DNA of 64,000 nt, taken from NCBI RefSeq assembly GCF_038404745.2, contig NZ_JAYKTT020000045.1, forward strand, positions 62,001-126,000. The letters run 5' to 3'. Made by a program: the position numbers and the translations under genes. The DNA comes from Chlorogloeopsis sp038404745. GTDB taxonomy: Bacteria; Cyanobacteriota; Cyanobacteriia; Cyanobacteriales; Nostocaceae. The notes under the pieces are model-generated. The model did not search any database. It was not told where the DNA came from and saw only the letters and a list, made by a program, of their open reading frames with translations. Of the stretch, positions 1-8,495 are shown piece by piece; position 1 is the first letter of the stretch, and each line of letters starts with the position of its first letter.

Positions 1-32
1 GCGTTTCTGTACTCAAGGAATTTTGAAGCGCG

Positions 33-1682
33 ATGTCTAACTCTCTGGGTTCCCAATCAACCATATTAATTAGTTGTGTTTCTGGTACAGTAGCAAGCTT
101 GCTTTTACTAGCAACTCCCACAATTGTTCTGGCACACGCCGGGCATGGAGATGAATTTCATCAAGGAAACCAAGCCACTCCAACTACTAACTCAATTAAA
201 GTTGATGCCCAAACAGCGCAACGGTTGGGAATTAAAATTGAGCCAGTCAAACGTCAGCGCCTCGCAGTTGGCATTAAAACCACCGGGCAAATTGAAACTC
301 TCCCTAGCCAAAAAGTAGAAGTAACAACTCCAATTTCTGGAGCGAAAGTAGTTGAGTTATTGGTAGAACCTGGTGTATCAGTAAAAAAAGGTCAACCCCT
401 TGCTGTTTTAACTAGTCCTGATTTAGTGACACTGCGAGTTGAATCACAAGAAAAACTAGCACAAGCTCAAGCTGACTTACAACAAGCACAAGCAGACTTA
501 AGATTAGCTCAACAAAACTACGATCGCTATCAACAAATAGCCGCAGCAGAAATCGCTCAAGCCCAAAGCCAAGTCTCATTTGCCCAAGAAAAGTACGACA
601 AAGACAAGCAGTTAACCGATGCTGGTGCTTTACCTCGTCGCAATGCCCTTGAATCGCAAACTCAATTAGCCCAAGCAAAAGCCGAACTTGCTAAAGCCAG
701 TAGTCGCCGCGATGTCATCGAGGCAGAAAATCAACTCAAACGCGCTCAAGCAGGAGTAGAAGTAGCAAAAAAACGTATAAATCTCAGCAATACTACTTAT
801 GAAACGCGCCTGCAACAATTGGGAAATAGCGCTAATGCTAAAGGACTGGTGACGGTAACATCTCCCATTTCCGGTAAAGTTGCTGACAGAGAAGTAACAA
901 TCGGTCAATCCTTTGAGGATGCAGGTGGCAAGCTCATGACAATCGTGAACGATAGTCGAGTTTTTGCCACAGCTAATATTTATGAAAAAGATTTAGATCA
1001 AGTAAAAACTGGTCAGAGAATTAGGCTAAAAGTCGCTAGTATGCCTGAGCGTACCTTTTCTGGACGAATTTCGCGAATTGGTGCAGTAGTAGAAGGAGAA
1101 ACGCGAGTTGTACCAGTACAAGCAGAAATTAATAATACTAGTGGGCAACTCAAACCGGGAATGTTTGCAGAGCTTGAAGTTCTCACAGAGCAAGCATCAG
1201 CTGCTAAGTTGGTGATTCCGAGTTCAGCTGTAGTTGATGTGAATGGTAAAAAAACTGTCTACGTGCAAAATGGTAATGCTTACCAGCCGATTGAAGTTAC
1301 CTTAGGGCAAACTTCTGAAGACACGATTGAGGTAAAGACTGGTTTATTTGAGGGAGATTTAATCGTCACTCAACGTGCGCCCCAACTTTATGCACAATCA
1401 TTGCGAGGTGGTGCTAAGACAACAGATCAAACAAAAGAAACTCCTGCACAGGCGACTGAAGTTAAAACGTCTAGCTTACCAGTACCGCTGTGGTTGCTAG
1501 GAGTAGGTGGAGGAAGTGCGATCGCTACCATCGCTTTCATGGCTGGTGTTTACATCACAAGTCGTCGTAATCAGTCGCAGCAGCTAGTACTAGTAAGCAG
1601 TTCGTCGGAGTTAGATACTCCTGCTCGTGATCCAGAAACTCATCACATTGCAAATAATTCGACCACAGATGGACACCGATAA
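33..1682 (+). CDS. RND efflux periplasmic adaptor subunit (HlyD/CusB type)
   Basis: Membrane-fusion adaptor of a heavy-metal RND efflux system, linking the inner-membrane pump encoded next to it with an outer-membrane channel. The 549-residue product starts with a hydrophobic signal segment followed by a His-rich stretch (HAGHGDEFH, about residues 35-43). A biotinyl-lipoyl-like barrel follows, then a long Ala/Gln-rich alpha-helical hairpin (about residues 135-255), then a second barrel (SPISGKVADREVTIGQSF) and a membrane-proximal domain. Unusually for this family, a hydrophobic helix (WLLGVGGGSAIATIAFMAG, about 488-506) sits near the C terminus, so the protein may be anchored at both ends. 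The pump gene begins 32 bases downstream, so they are one operon. Metal specificity cannot be read from the sequence; copper or nickel/cobalt is inferred from the neighbours. Confidence 0.93.
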   Translation: MSNSLGSQSTILISCVSGTVASLLLLATPTIVLAHAGHGDEFHQGNQATPTTNSIKVDAQTAQRLGIKIEPVKRQRLAVGIKTTGQIETLPSQKVEVTTPISGAKVVELLVEPGVSVKKGQPLAVLTSPDLVTLRVESQEKLAQAQADLQQAQADLRLAQQNYDRYQQIAAAEIAQAQSQVSFAQEKYDKDKQLTDAGALPRRNALESQTQLAQAKAELAKASSRRDVIEAENQLKRAQAGVEVAKKRINLSNTTYETRLQQLGNSANAKGLVTVTSPISGKVADREVTIGQSFEDAGGKLMTIVNDSRVFATANIYEKDLDQVKTGQRIRLKVASMPERTFSGRISRIGAVVEGETRVVPVQAEINNTSGQLKPGMFAELEVLTEQASAAKLVIPSSAVVDVNGKKTVYVQNGNAYQPIEVTLGQTSEDTIEVKTGLFEGDLIVTQRAPQLYAQSLRGGAKTTDQTKETPAQATEVKTSSLPVPLWLLGVGGGSAIATIAFMAGVYITSRRNQSQQLVLVSSSSELDTPARDPETHHIANNSTTDGHR

Positions 1683-1714
1683 ACACCGATAGGCTCTTTT
1701 AAACTGAACTAAAT

Positions 1715-4700
1715 ATGTTAAATGCTATTCTCAAGTGGTCGATTGTCCAACGCTGGATAGTGGTGCTAGGAGCTATTGTTGTTACTTTCTTGGGTGTATA
1801 TAACCTTACCCAGATGCCCCTAGATGTCTTTCCTGATTTTGCCCCACCCCAAGTAGAAATTCAAACCGAAGCTCCAGGGCTTGCTCCCGAAGAAGTCGAG
1901 TCTTTAATTACTTTACCAATAGAAAGCGCAGTCAATGGTACGCCGGGAGTAGAAACGGTGCGTTCTTCTTCGGCAGTGAGTATTTCTGTTGTGAAGGTGA
2001 TTTTTAAATGGGGAACTAATGTTTATCAAGCGCGGCAATTAGTGACAGAACGGTTGCAACAGGCGCTGCAAAAACTACCAGAAGGGGTGGAAAATCCGCA
2101 GATTTCTCCTATTTCTTCTCCTATTGGTACAGTTGTGCAATATGCTTTCACTACCGAAACAACCCCAATGATGGAAGTGCGGCGTTTAGTTGATCGAGAT
2201 ATTACCAACCGATTGCTAGCCGTACCGGGTGTTTCTCAGGTGATTGCCTATGGTGGTGATGTTCGCCAGTATCAGGTTTTAGTCGATCCAGCCAAGCTCA
2301 AGGCTTTTAATGTCACCCTAGAAGAAGTAACAGCAGCAGCAACAGGTGCAAATGTCAATGCTGCGGGTGGCTTTTTGATCAATCCCGATCAAGAAATAGT
2401 TATTCGTGGAGTCGGGCGTATAGATTCAATTGAGCAACTGGGAAATTCGGCGATCGCTGCCAGAAATGGTACGCCGATCCTACTCAAAGATATTGCTGAT
2501 GTGCGCATCGGTGCAGCCCTCAAGCGTGGAGATGGTAGTTTAAACGGTCAAAGAGCGATCGTGGTAATGGTTAACAAGCAACCCCAATATGATACTCCGA
2601 CTGTTACCAGAGCTATCGAAAAGGCAATGGAGGAAGTTAAAGCTAGTTTGCCCAAAGATGTCAAAGTTATAGAAACTTTTCGTCAAAATAATTTTATTGA
2701 TGCAGCGATTGAAAATGTTACCAGTTCTCTACGTGATGGTACTATCATCGTTTCGATTATCCTGCTGATGTTTTTGATGAACTGGCGTACTGCCATTATT
2801 ACCCTCAGCGCCATTCCTCTATCAGTTTTAATTGGAATGATGATTCTGGGTTGGTTTGGTCAAGGGATTAATACTATGACACTAGGGGGTTTAGCTGTAG
2901 CAATTGGTTCGGTAGTGGATGATTCTATTGTCGATATGGAAAATTGCTACCGAGGTTTGCGTAAGAACCAAGCAACAAGCAATCCGGTACATCCCTTCAA
3001 AGTCGTCTATGATACTTCAGTAGAAGTAAGAGTTAGTGTAATTTTTTCTACTATAATTATTGCCGTTGTCTTTGCGCCGATTTTCTCATTGACAGGCGTG
3101 GAAGGTCGGATATTTGCACCAATGGGGGTTGCTTACTTAGTGTCAATTTTTGCTTCTACCTTTGTAGCAATGACCCTTTCCCCTGCGTTGTGCGCGATTT
3201 TATTAGCAAATCGACAGTTACCTGCGGATGATACTTGGGTGAGTGCTTTATCGCAACGACTCTATCGACCGATGTTAAATTTTTCAATTCGCTTCCCCAC
3301 AATTATTTTGGCGGTGGCAGGCGCATCTTTAGTAGCATCCTTGGTTATTCTCCCAAGTTTAGGACGAGTATTTTTACCTGAGTTCCAAGAACCATCTTTA
3401 GTAAACGCAGTCTTGCTTTATCCAGGCAGTTCTTTAGAAGCAACCAATCAAGTTGGATTTGTGATGCAGGATGCCCTTAAAAATGATAAACGATTTAAAT
3501 CAGTGCAGTTAAGATCCGGACGCGCTCCTGGTGATGCAGATGCAGGTGGAGTTAACTTAGGGCATTTAGATGTAGAACTGAGTGCAGAGGGATTGAAAGA
3601 TAGGGAAGGAAGTATTGAGAAACTGCGAGCCGAATTTGCGAAGATACCCGGAGTTGCACCTAATATCGGCGGTTTTATTTCTCACCGCATGGATGAAGTA
3701 TTATCTGGCGTCAGGAGTGCGATCGCGATCAAAATTTTCGGCCCCGGTTTGGAAGAACTACGCCGTTTGGGGGCAGAAGTTCAAGCAGCAGTAAGCAATA
3801 TTTCTGGACTTGTAGACTTACAACTCGAACCCCAAGTCCCAATTAAACAGTTGCAAATTAATTTTAACCGAGAAGCAGCAGCTCGCTATGGCTTAACTAT
3901 CGGTAATTTGACTGAGATGGTAGAAACTGCTCTCAACGGCAGAGTAGTATCTCAGGTACTCAAAGAGCAGCAGTTGTTTGACTTGGTGGTTTGGTTAAAA
4001 GAAGATGCTCGCAATAACTTAGATATGATCCGTGATTTAATAGTAGATACTCCTACAGGTCAAAAAATTCCTCTCGCTCAAGTCGCCAGTATAGACTACG
4101 GAACTGGCCCCAACACAATTAACCGGGAAAATGTTTCTCGCCTCATTGTAGTGTCTGCAAACGTATCAGGTCGAGACTTAGGTTCTGTAGTAGATGAAAT
4201 TCAAGCTCAAGTCAAAAACTCAGTAAAACTACCCACAGGTTACTTTATTCAATACGGCGGTCAGTTTGAATCAGAACAAAGAGCTACTTATAATTTACTG
4301 GTATTTGGAGGACTGGCAATTGTCATCATTAGTATATTAATGTACTTTGCTGTCAATTCGGTTGCAGCGATGCTGATGATTATGATTAACTTACCTCTGG
4401 CTGTAGTAGGGGGAATATTTTCGATTGCGATCGCAGGTGGGATCGTCTCTGTAGCTTCGTTAGTAGGCTTTATTACCCTTTTTGGCGTGGCGACACGCAA
4501 CGGCTTGCTGCTAGTAGACAATTACAACAATAAACTGTCACAGGGGATGACTTTACGGGAAGTAATTTTTGAGGGATCGATGGAGCGCTTGGTAGCTATT
4601 TTAATGACAGCTCTCACCTCCGCCTTAGGAATGGTTCCTCTAGTCATCGGTACGGGTGCAGGCAAGGAAATTTTGCAACCTTTGGCAGTGGTAGTACTGG

Positions 4701-4795
4701 GAGGATTGTTTACCTCTACAGCTTTAACATTATTAGTTTTACCTGCTTTATACGCCAAGTTCGGCAAGTTGTTAATGCCAAAACAACTATCCTAA
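1715..4795 (+). CDS. Heavy-metal efflux RND transporter, CusA/CzcA family
   Basis: Inner-membrane proton-driven RND pump of 1026 residues, normal length for the heavy-metal-efflux (HME) branch. The N terminus (LPIESAVNGTPGVETVRSSS) and the TM4 motif VDDSIVDMEN (about residues 401-410, with the acidic residues of the proton relay) match the CusA/CzcA/NrsA group. The two halves each show a large periplasmic loop followed by a block of membrane helices. It is expected to work as a trimer with the adaptor encoded directly upstream. No outer-membrane factor gene is present nearby, so a genome-encoded TolC-type channel is presumably shared. The ion exported is an inference from context (DUF411, DUF305 and RppA/RppB genes follow). 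Confidence 0.95.
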   Translation: MLNAILKWSIVQRWIVVLGAIVVTFLGVYNLTQMPLDVFPDFAPPQVEIQTEAPGLAPEEVESLITLPIESAVNGTPGVETVRSSSAVSISVVKVIFKWGTNVYQARQLVTERLQQALQKLPEGVENPQISPISSPIGTVVQYAFTTETTPMMEVRRLVDRDITNRLLAVPGVSQVIAYGGDVRQYQVLVDPAKLKAFNVTLEEVTAAATGANVNAAGGFLINPDQEIVIRGVGRIDSIEQLGNSAIAARNGTPILLKDIADVRIGAALKRGDGSLNGQRAIVVMVNKQPQYDTPTVTRAIEKAMEEVKASLPKDVKVIETFRQNNFIDAAIENVTSSLRDGTIIVSIILLMFLMNWRTAIITLSAIPLSVLIGMMILGWFGQGINTMTLGGLAVAIGSVVDDSIVDMENCYRGLRKNQATSNPVHPFKVVYDTSVEVRVSVIFSTIIIAVVFAPIFSLTGVEGRIFAPMGVAYLVSIFASTFVAMTLSPALCAILLANRQLPADDTWVSALSQRLYRPMLNFSIRFPTIILAVAGASLVASLVILPSLGRVFLPEFQEPSLVNAVLLYPGSSLEATNQVGFVMQDALKNDKRFKSVQLRSGRAPGDADAGGVNLGHLDVELSAEGLKDREGSIEKLRAEFAKIPGVAPNIGGFISHRMDEVLSGVRSAIAIKIFGPGLEELRRLGAEVQAAVSNISGLVDLQLEPQVPIKQLQINFNREAAARYGLTIGNLTEMVETALNGRVVSQVLKEQQLFDLVVWLKEDARNNLDMIRDLIVDTPTGQKIPLAQVASIDYGTGPNTINRENVSRLIVVSANVSGRDLGSVVDEIQAQVKNSVKLPTGYFIQYGGQFESEQRATYNLLVFGGLAIVIISILMYFAVNSVAAMLMIMINLPLAVVGGIFSIAIAGGIVSVASLVGFITLFGVATRNGLLLVDNYNNKLSQGMTLREVIFEGSMERLVAILMTALTSALGMVPLVIGTGAGKEILQPLAVVVLGGLFTSTALTLLVLPALYAKFGKLLMPKQLS

Positions 4796-4970
4796 ATTGA
4801 CCATCTCATATCTTGAAATTTATTTCCCTCAGCGTTCCTCTGCGCTTTCCTCAGCGTCCCTTTGCGTTTAAAAGTATCACACAAATCAATATTTTTAAAT
4901 TAAAATCTATTGTAAAATTGTGCCTGATGTACTCAGTACCAGATATCAAAATCATTAGCAATAATTTGAG

Positions 4971-5001
4971 TTGATTCTCCATTTACTGGAGAGTTTAAAC
5001 T
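4971..5001 (+). promoter_or_regulatory. MerR-type promoter candidate upstream of the DUF411 gene
   Basis: A TTGATT -35 box (4971-4976) and a TAAACT -10 box (4996-5001) are separated by 19 bases. The spacer is filled by a near palindrome, CTCC-ATTTACT-GGAG. An over-long 19-20 base spacer containing a dyad is the hallmark of promoters activated by MerR-family metal sensors such as CueR. A close relative of this block lies at 6535-6566. No MerR gene is in the window. The assignment is inferred from layout only. Confidence 0.5.
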
Positions 5002-5063
5002 AGAAAAATATGAGCAATATCAAATCATCATTATTCACAAAAAATTAGTGTGAAATTTTGAAA

Positions 5064-5666
5064 ATGAAAAAACATTTATCTAACTGGATGAAGAAATTTT
5101 CTCGCCCCTTTATTGTAGTAATAATTACTACTGGAATTTTAGTTACTTCATATGCAACAGTTCCTGAGGTGAGCAAAGCAGATAATCTTAAATTAAGCAA
5201 TAACCTACAAAAAGTAGCCAGCAATTCTCAATTAATTTCCACCGCAAGCATCTGGGATAAAGAAACTGAATCTTACTCAGGCAAGCGAGAAATTACAGTT
5301 TATCGCAGTCCGGCTTGTGGCTGCTGTGGAGCCTGGATTGAGCATATGCAAAAGCACGGGTTTAAAATTAAAGCAGATATCAAAACTGACGAGATGGAGG
5401 CAATAAAGCAAAAGTACAACTTGCCTCAAGATTTAGCATCTTGTCACACGGCAATTATTGATGGCTATGTTATGGAAGGACACATACCAGCCGATGATAT
5501 TAAACGTTTTCTCAAACAAAAGCCCAAGTTTGTAGGTTTAGCTGTACCGGGAATGCCTGTAGGAACCCCAGGGATGGAATCAGGTAATAGAAAACAACCG
5601 TTTTCAATTGTAGCGTTTGATAAAAAAGGTGAAGTGGAAGTTTTTAAAGAGTATCAAAATTACTAA
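5064..5666 (+). CDS. DUF411 family metal-binding protein
   Basis: The protein has a single N-terminal membrane or signal segment (FIVVIITTGILVTSYATV), so it is probably exported or membrane-anchored. A DUF411 domain follows, with the signature Y-R-S-P-A-C-G-C-C-G-x-W around Cys85, Cys87 and Cys88, and a later CHT and H-I-P-A motif. The end (VPGMPVGTPGME) is also typical. DUF411 proteins are repeatedly found in copper and other metal resistance clusters and are presumed to bind metal through the CGCC motif; no catalytic activity is established. ATG 5064 is chosen over a TTG two codons upstream. It follows the RND operon by about 270 bases and has its own MerR-type promoter candidate. Confidence 0.88.
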   Translation: MKKHLSNWMKKFSRPFIVVIITTGILVTSYATVPEVSKADNLKLSNNLQKVASNSQLISTASIWDKETESYSGKREITVYRSPACGCCGAWIEHMQKHGFKIKADIKTDEMEAIKQKYNLPQDLASCHTAIIDGYVMEGHIPADDIKRFLKQKPKFVGLAVPGMPVGTPGMESGNRKQPFSIVAFDKKGEVEVFKEYQNY

Positions 5667-5735
5667 GTTCGAGTTTCCAGATTTTTTGCTAAAAACTGTA
5701 TTTCACCTTATCTAAATTAAAATTAAATTGTTCAG

Positions 5736-6248
5736 ATGAAGAATCATTCAATGCAATATCTGAATCTCAGTTTTGTACTCTTTGCAAGTATCGGACTAAT
5801 TTTTTTAGGCGCTTGTAGTAACAGCAATCAAACTGCTAGTACAGATAAAAATACTTCAGTAACCTCTAATTCCAGTTCTGGATCGCCAACTGCTTCTGTT
5901 TCACCTGCAACTAAAACAAATAACGAACATGGTGCATCAAAAGGCGGTCAAGTTGTAGAAACTGGAGCTTATCATTTAGAATTTGTACCTGAAAAAGATG
6001 CTAATGGAACTCATATGGATTTGTATCTGCTCAGAGGAGACAATCACGAAACAGTTCCTAACGCTAAAGTAACAGCTCAAGTTCAGCTGCCTGATGGTAA
6101 ACAAAAGAACGTCCCTTTCAATTATGATGCTAAGGGTAAACACTATACAGGCTTGTTATCAGAAAAAGCAACTGGTCAGTATCAAGTGAAAGTTACTGCT
6201 GATGTTGGCGGTAAAAAGATAGATGGTCGTTTTAGTTTCAATAAATAG
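5736..6248 (+). CDS. Lipoprotein of unknown function in metal-resistance cluster
   Basis: A 170-residue protein with a lipoprotein signal peptide ending in lipobox L-G-A-C (Cys27), then a Ser/Thr/Asn-rich linker (about 28-70). A compact C-terminal domain (about 72-170) is rich in beta strands and has a Gly-Gly start, an acidic GTHMDLYLL segment and a DGKQKNVPF turn. The fold feel is of a small Ig-like or YtkA-like domain, but I do not recognise a named family. It lies 69 bases after the DUF411 gene on the same strand, so co-transcription is likely. Its envelope location and position suggest a metal-handling role; this is inference. Confidence 0.75.
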   Translation: MKNHSMQYLNLSFVLFASIGLIFLGACSNSNQTASTDKNTSVTSNSSSGSPTASVSPATKTNNEHGASKGGQVVETGAYHLEFVPEKDANGTHMDLYLLRGDNHETVPNAKVTAQVQLPDGKQKNVPFNYDAKGKHYTGLLSEKATGQYQVKVTADVGGKKIDGRFSFNK

Positions 6249-6534
6249 TATATAAAAATTGGCGTTGCTGAATCTAGAATTGAATTTATCTCACGCACCA
6301 GACGCACCAGGTGCAGAGAGGAAGAGTTTGAAAATACTTCTATTTAGCAATGCCTAAAAATTTATTTTGATTTTAAAGGTAGTGTGCTGTGCGATCGCTT
6401 TGTAAACAAATTTTGATGCAAATTAATATTTCATCTTGATTTCATTCGGAAATGAAAAACTAACTATATGGGCTGTTGTGAAAGGAATAACTCAAATAGA
6501 TAAGGCCTAATGAGTAAAGTTTTATTGCTATTGT
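6249..6534. other. Intergenic gap upstream of the DUF305 gene
   Basis: No convincing reading frame. The stretch holds short direct repeats of ACGCACCAG near 6294-6310, a HIP1-related GCGATCGC at about 6391, and AT-rich DNA leading to the promoter candidate at 6535. Confidence 0.4.
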
Positions 6535-6566
6535 TAGACTCTCCATTTGAGTAGAGAGTTGACAAT
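6535..6566 (+). promoter_or_regulatory. Second MerR-type promoter candidate, upstream of the DUF305 gene
   Basis: The block CTCCATTT-GAGTA-GAGAGTT (6541-6560) matches CTCCATTT-ACTG-GAGAGTT at 4977-4995, one base longer in the centre. It lies between a TAGACT -35-like hexamer (6535-6540) and GACAAT (6561-6566), a 20-base spacer. The dyad ACTCTC...GAGAGT is centred in the spacer. Sharing by two units of the same metal locus suggests one regulator controls both; the boxes themselves are weak matches. Confidence 0.45.
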
Positions 6567-6697
6567 TGAAGTTAAGCAGTAAAGAACAAAATTAGAGACA
6601 AAGAGAACTAGTTCCTCACGAGTTGCTCACAATATGTAGTTAACGTTCATGATAGAAACAAAATATTTAGTCTTCAGTCTTGAACAAAGGTGAAGAG

Positions 6698-7381
6698 ATG
6701 AAAAGCAGAAATTTGATTTATGGTTTGATAGGATTATTGAGCAGTAGTACTCTCGCAGTATTATTAATAATAAATAATACGCAAGCTCAATCTCCAAATT
6801 CACAACACAATACTCATCACCCGTCTACTCAAACTACTCCTCGGCAAAGAGGGATGATGATGGGTGCAGTCGATCAACATTTTATTGAAATGATGATTCC
6901 CCACCATCAGCAAGCAGTGGAGATGGCTAATCTAGCTTTAACGCGTGCTAAACATCCAGAAACAAAAAAACTAGCTCAAGCTATTAAAACAGAGCAAGCC
7001 CGTGAAATTCAACAAATGCGAACTTGGTACAAAGCATGGTACGGCAAAGAAGTGCCTGCTACCCCAATTTCTGGTATGGGCATGATGGGAGCACAGCACG
7101 GAATGATGAAAATGCCCATGCATCATGACATGAGGGGCATGGATGTAGATTTAGAAGCCTTGAAAAATGCTCCAGATTTTGATCGAGAATTTATCAGCCA
7201 AATGATTCCCCATCACCAAATGGCGGTAATGATGTCACGTATGGTTGTTAACAGTGGTACACATCCCGAACTTCGCAACTTAGCTCAATCCATTATTAAA
7301 ACTCAAACGGCTGAAATCGCACAGATGCAGCAATGGTATCAAGCTTGGTATCAGCCTACTCCTAGATCGAGTCAGCAGTGA
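6698..7381 (+). CDS. DUF305 family exported protein, two-repeat
   Basis: Start ATG 6698 follows an AAGG site and yields 227 residues with an N-terminal signal peptide (YGLIGLLSSSTLAVLLIINN). Two DUF305 repeats follow, each with a Met/His signature: FIEMMIPHHQQAVEMA and FISQMIPHHQMAVMMS. Between them is a Met/His-rich stretch (GMGMMGAQHGMMKMPMHHD). DUF305 is a ferritin-like four-helix domain often encoded with copper resistance genes; Met and His density fits periplasmic Cu binding. A longer TTG start at 6680 is less likely. It is followed directly by a CxxC protein, implying an operon. Confidence 0.9.
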   Translation: MKSRNLIYGLIGLLSSSTLAVLLIINNTQAQSPNSQHNTHHPSTQTTPRQRGMMMGAVDQHFIEMMIPHHQQAVEMANLALTRAKHPETKKLAQAIKTEQAREIQQMRTWYKAWYGKEVPATPISGMGMMGAQHGMMKMPMHHDMRGMDVDLEALKNAPDFDREFISQMIPHHQMAVMMSRMVVNSGTHPELRNLAQSIIKTQTAEIAQMQQWYQAWYQPTPRSSQQ

Positions 7382-7401
7382 ATCTGAAAAAGGGAGCAGA
7401 T

Positions 7402-7668
7402 ATGATGACAAAACGTCAAATTGAGATATTCACAGCTAATTGTCCTCTTTGTGACGAGACTGTTCGTTTGGTGCAAGAGCTAGCTTGCCCTAGTTGTGAA
7501 GTATTGGTTTATAACCTGAGTTTTGAACAACAGCAGTCGATTTATCTAGCCAAAGCGCAACAGTATGGGGTTCAAGCAGTGCCAGCGATCGCCATCAACG
7601 GAGTGCTGATGCTGACGGGCAAACCAACTCAACAGCAGCTTGAAGCTGTAGGTGTGGGACAAAACTAG
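7402..7668 (+). CDS. Small thioredoxin/glutaredoxin-fold protein
   Basis: An 88-residue cytosolic protein with an active-site-like C-P-L-C near the N terminus (TANCPLCDETV), a second pair C-P-S-C about 17 residues later, and the cis-proline signature VPAIAINGVL of thioredoxin-fold proteins. It resembles thioredoxin-like proteins found in mercury and copper clusters. A GTG at 7378 overlaps the stop of the DUF305 gene, but ATG 7402 sits behind AAAGGGAG, a good ribosome binding site, and is preferred. Its likely job is thiol-based reduction or metal transfer; that is inferred. Confidence 0.82.
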   Translation: MMTKRQIEIFTANCPLCDETVRLVQELACPSCEVLVYNLSFEQQQSIYLAKAQQYGVQAVPAIAINGVLMLTGKPTQQQLEAVGVGQN

Positions 7669-7677
7669 AAACAGAAG

Positions 7678-7779
7678 ATGGCTAAAGATCCCATCTGCGG
7701 CATGGTAATTCCAAAAGCTACTGCACTAAGCTCAACTTTATGTAAGTTTCGTACATTACTAATCAGCTACAACTTGTAG
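7678..7779 (+). pseudogene. Truncated YHS-domain fragment
   Basis: A 33-codon frame opens MAKDPICGMVIPKATAL, a clear match to the start of YHS domains (D-P-x-C-G-M...ATA). These domains occur as small metal-binding proteins or at the N end of copper ATPases. The conserved second half with the YYFC-type Cys is missing; after SST the frame runs into unrelated residues and stops. It begins 9 bases after the redox-protein stop and ends 11 bases before rppA. It is most likely a decayed gene, though a short peptide could still be made. Confidence 0.6.
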
Positions 7780-7790
7780 AGAAATTTTTT

Positions 7791-8495
7791 ATGAGGGTGC
7801 TACTTGTAGAAGATGAGCCGGATTTAGGTGCTGCAATTAAGCGAGTTTTAAATCAAGAAAAGTACGTGGTTGACTGGGTAACAGATGGTACTGATGCTTG
7901 GGCTTATTTAGAAAATAGCTGGGCGCAATATACGCTAGCGATTGTTGATTGGATGTTACCAGGAATGTCAGGATTGGAGTTATGTCAACAGCTACGTAAA
8001 CATAAAAATCCCCTGCCTGTTTTGATGCTAACAGCTAAAGACAGAATGGAAGATAAAGTTACTGGGCTGGATGCGGGTGCAGATGACTATTTAGTAAAGC
8101 CATTTGGGATGGCAGAGTTACTAGCGCGATTGCGAGCGTTACAGAGGCGATCGCCTCACTTTCAACCGAAGGAATTAACTTTAGGTAATCTGACTCTTGA
8201 TTACGGCAATAGTACCGTTACGAGTCACCCTGCCCATCCAGACAAACAGGCAATAACCCTAACTAATAAGGAATTTCAGTTACTAGAGTATTTGATGAAG
8301 CACCCAAACCAAATTGTTACCACAGAACAAATTCGCAATCAACTTTGGGAAGTAAGTGCAGAACCTGTTAGTAATGTAGTAGCAGCACAAGTACGTTTGC
8401 TGCGCCGCAAATTAGTAAATAGTGGTTGTGGCAACCCAATTGAAACGTTGCATGGCATGGGGTATCGTCTCAATCTCACCGATGAATCAAAATAA
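7791..8495 (+). CDS. rppA: Two-component response regulator, RppA-like (OmpR family)
   Basis: A 234-residue regulator with an N-terminal receiver domain: acidic pocket E7-D8-E9, phospho-acceptor Asp53 in VDWMLPGMSG, Thr81 and Lys103 in VKPFG. A C-terminal OmpR/PhoB winged-helix domain follows (LTNKEFQLLEYLMKHPNQ; LRRKL...GMGYRL). It closely fits RppA/NrsR of cyanobacteria, known in Synechocystis to control nickel efflux genes and plastoquinone-responsive photosynthesis genes. The sensor gene overlaps its 3' end by 14 bases, so translation is coupled. The adjacent RND pump is a plausible target. Confidence 0.92.
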   Translation: MRVLLVEDEPDLGAAIKRVLNQEKYVVDWVTDGTDAWAYLENSWAQYTLAIVDWMLPGMSGLELCQQLRKHKNPLPVLMLTAKDRMEDKVTGLDAGADDYLVKPFGMAELLARLRALQRRSPHFQPKELTLGNLTLDYGNSTVTSHPAHPDKQAITLTNKEFQLLEYLMKHPNQIVTTEQIRNQLWEVSAEPVSNVVAAQVRLLRRKLVNSGCGNPIETLHGMGYRLNLTDESK

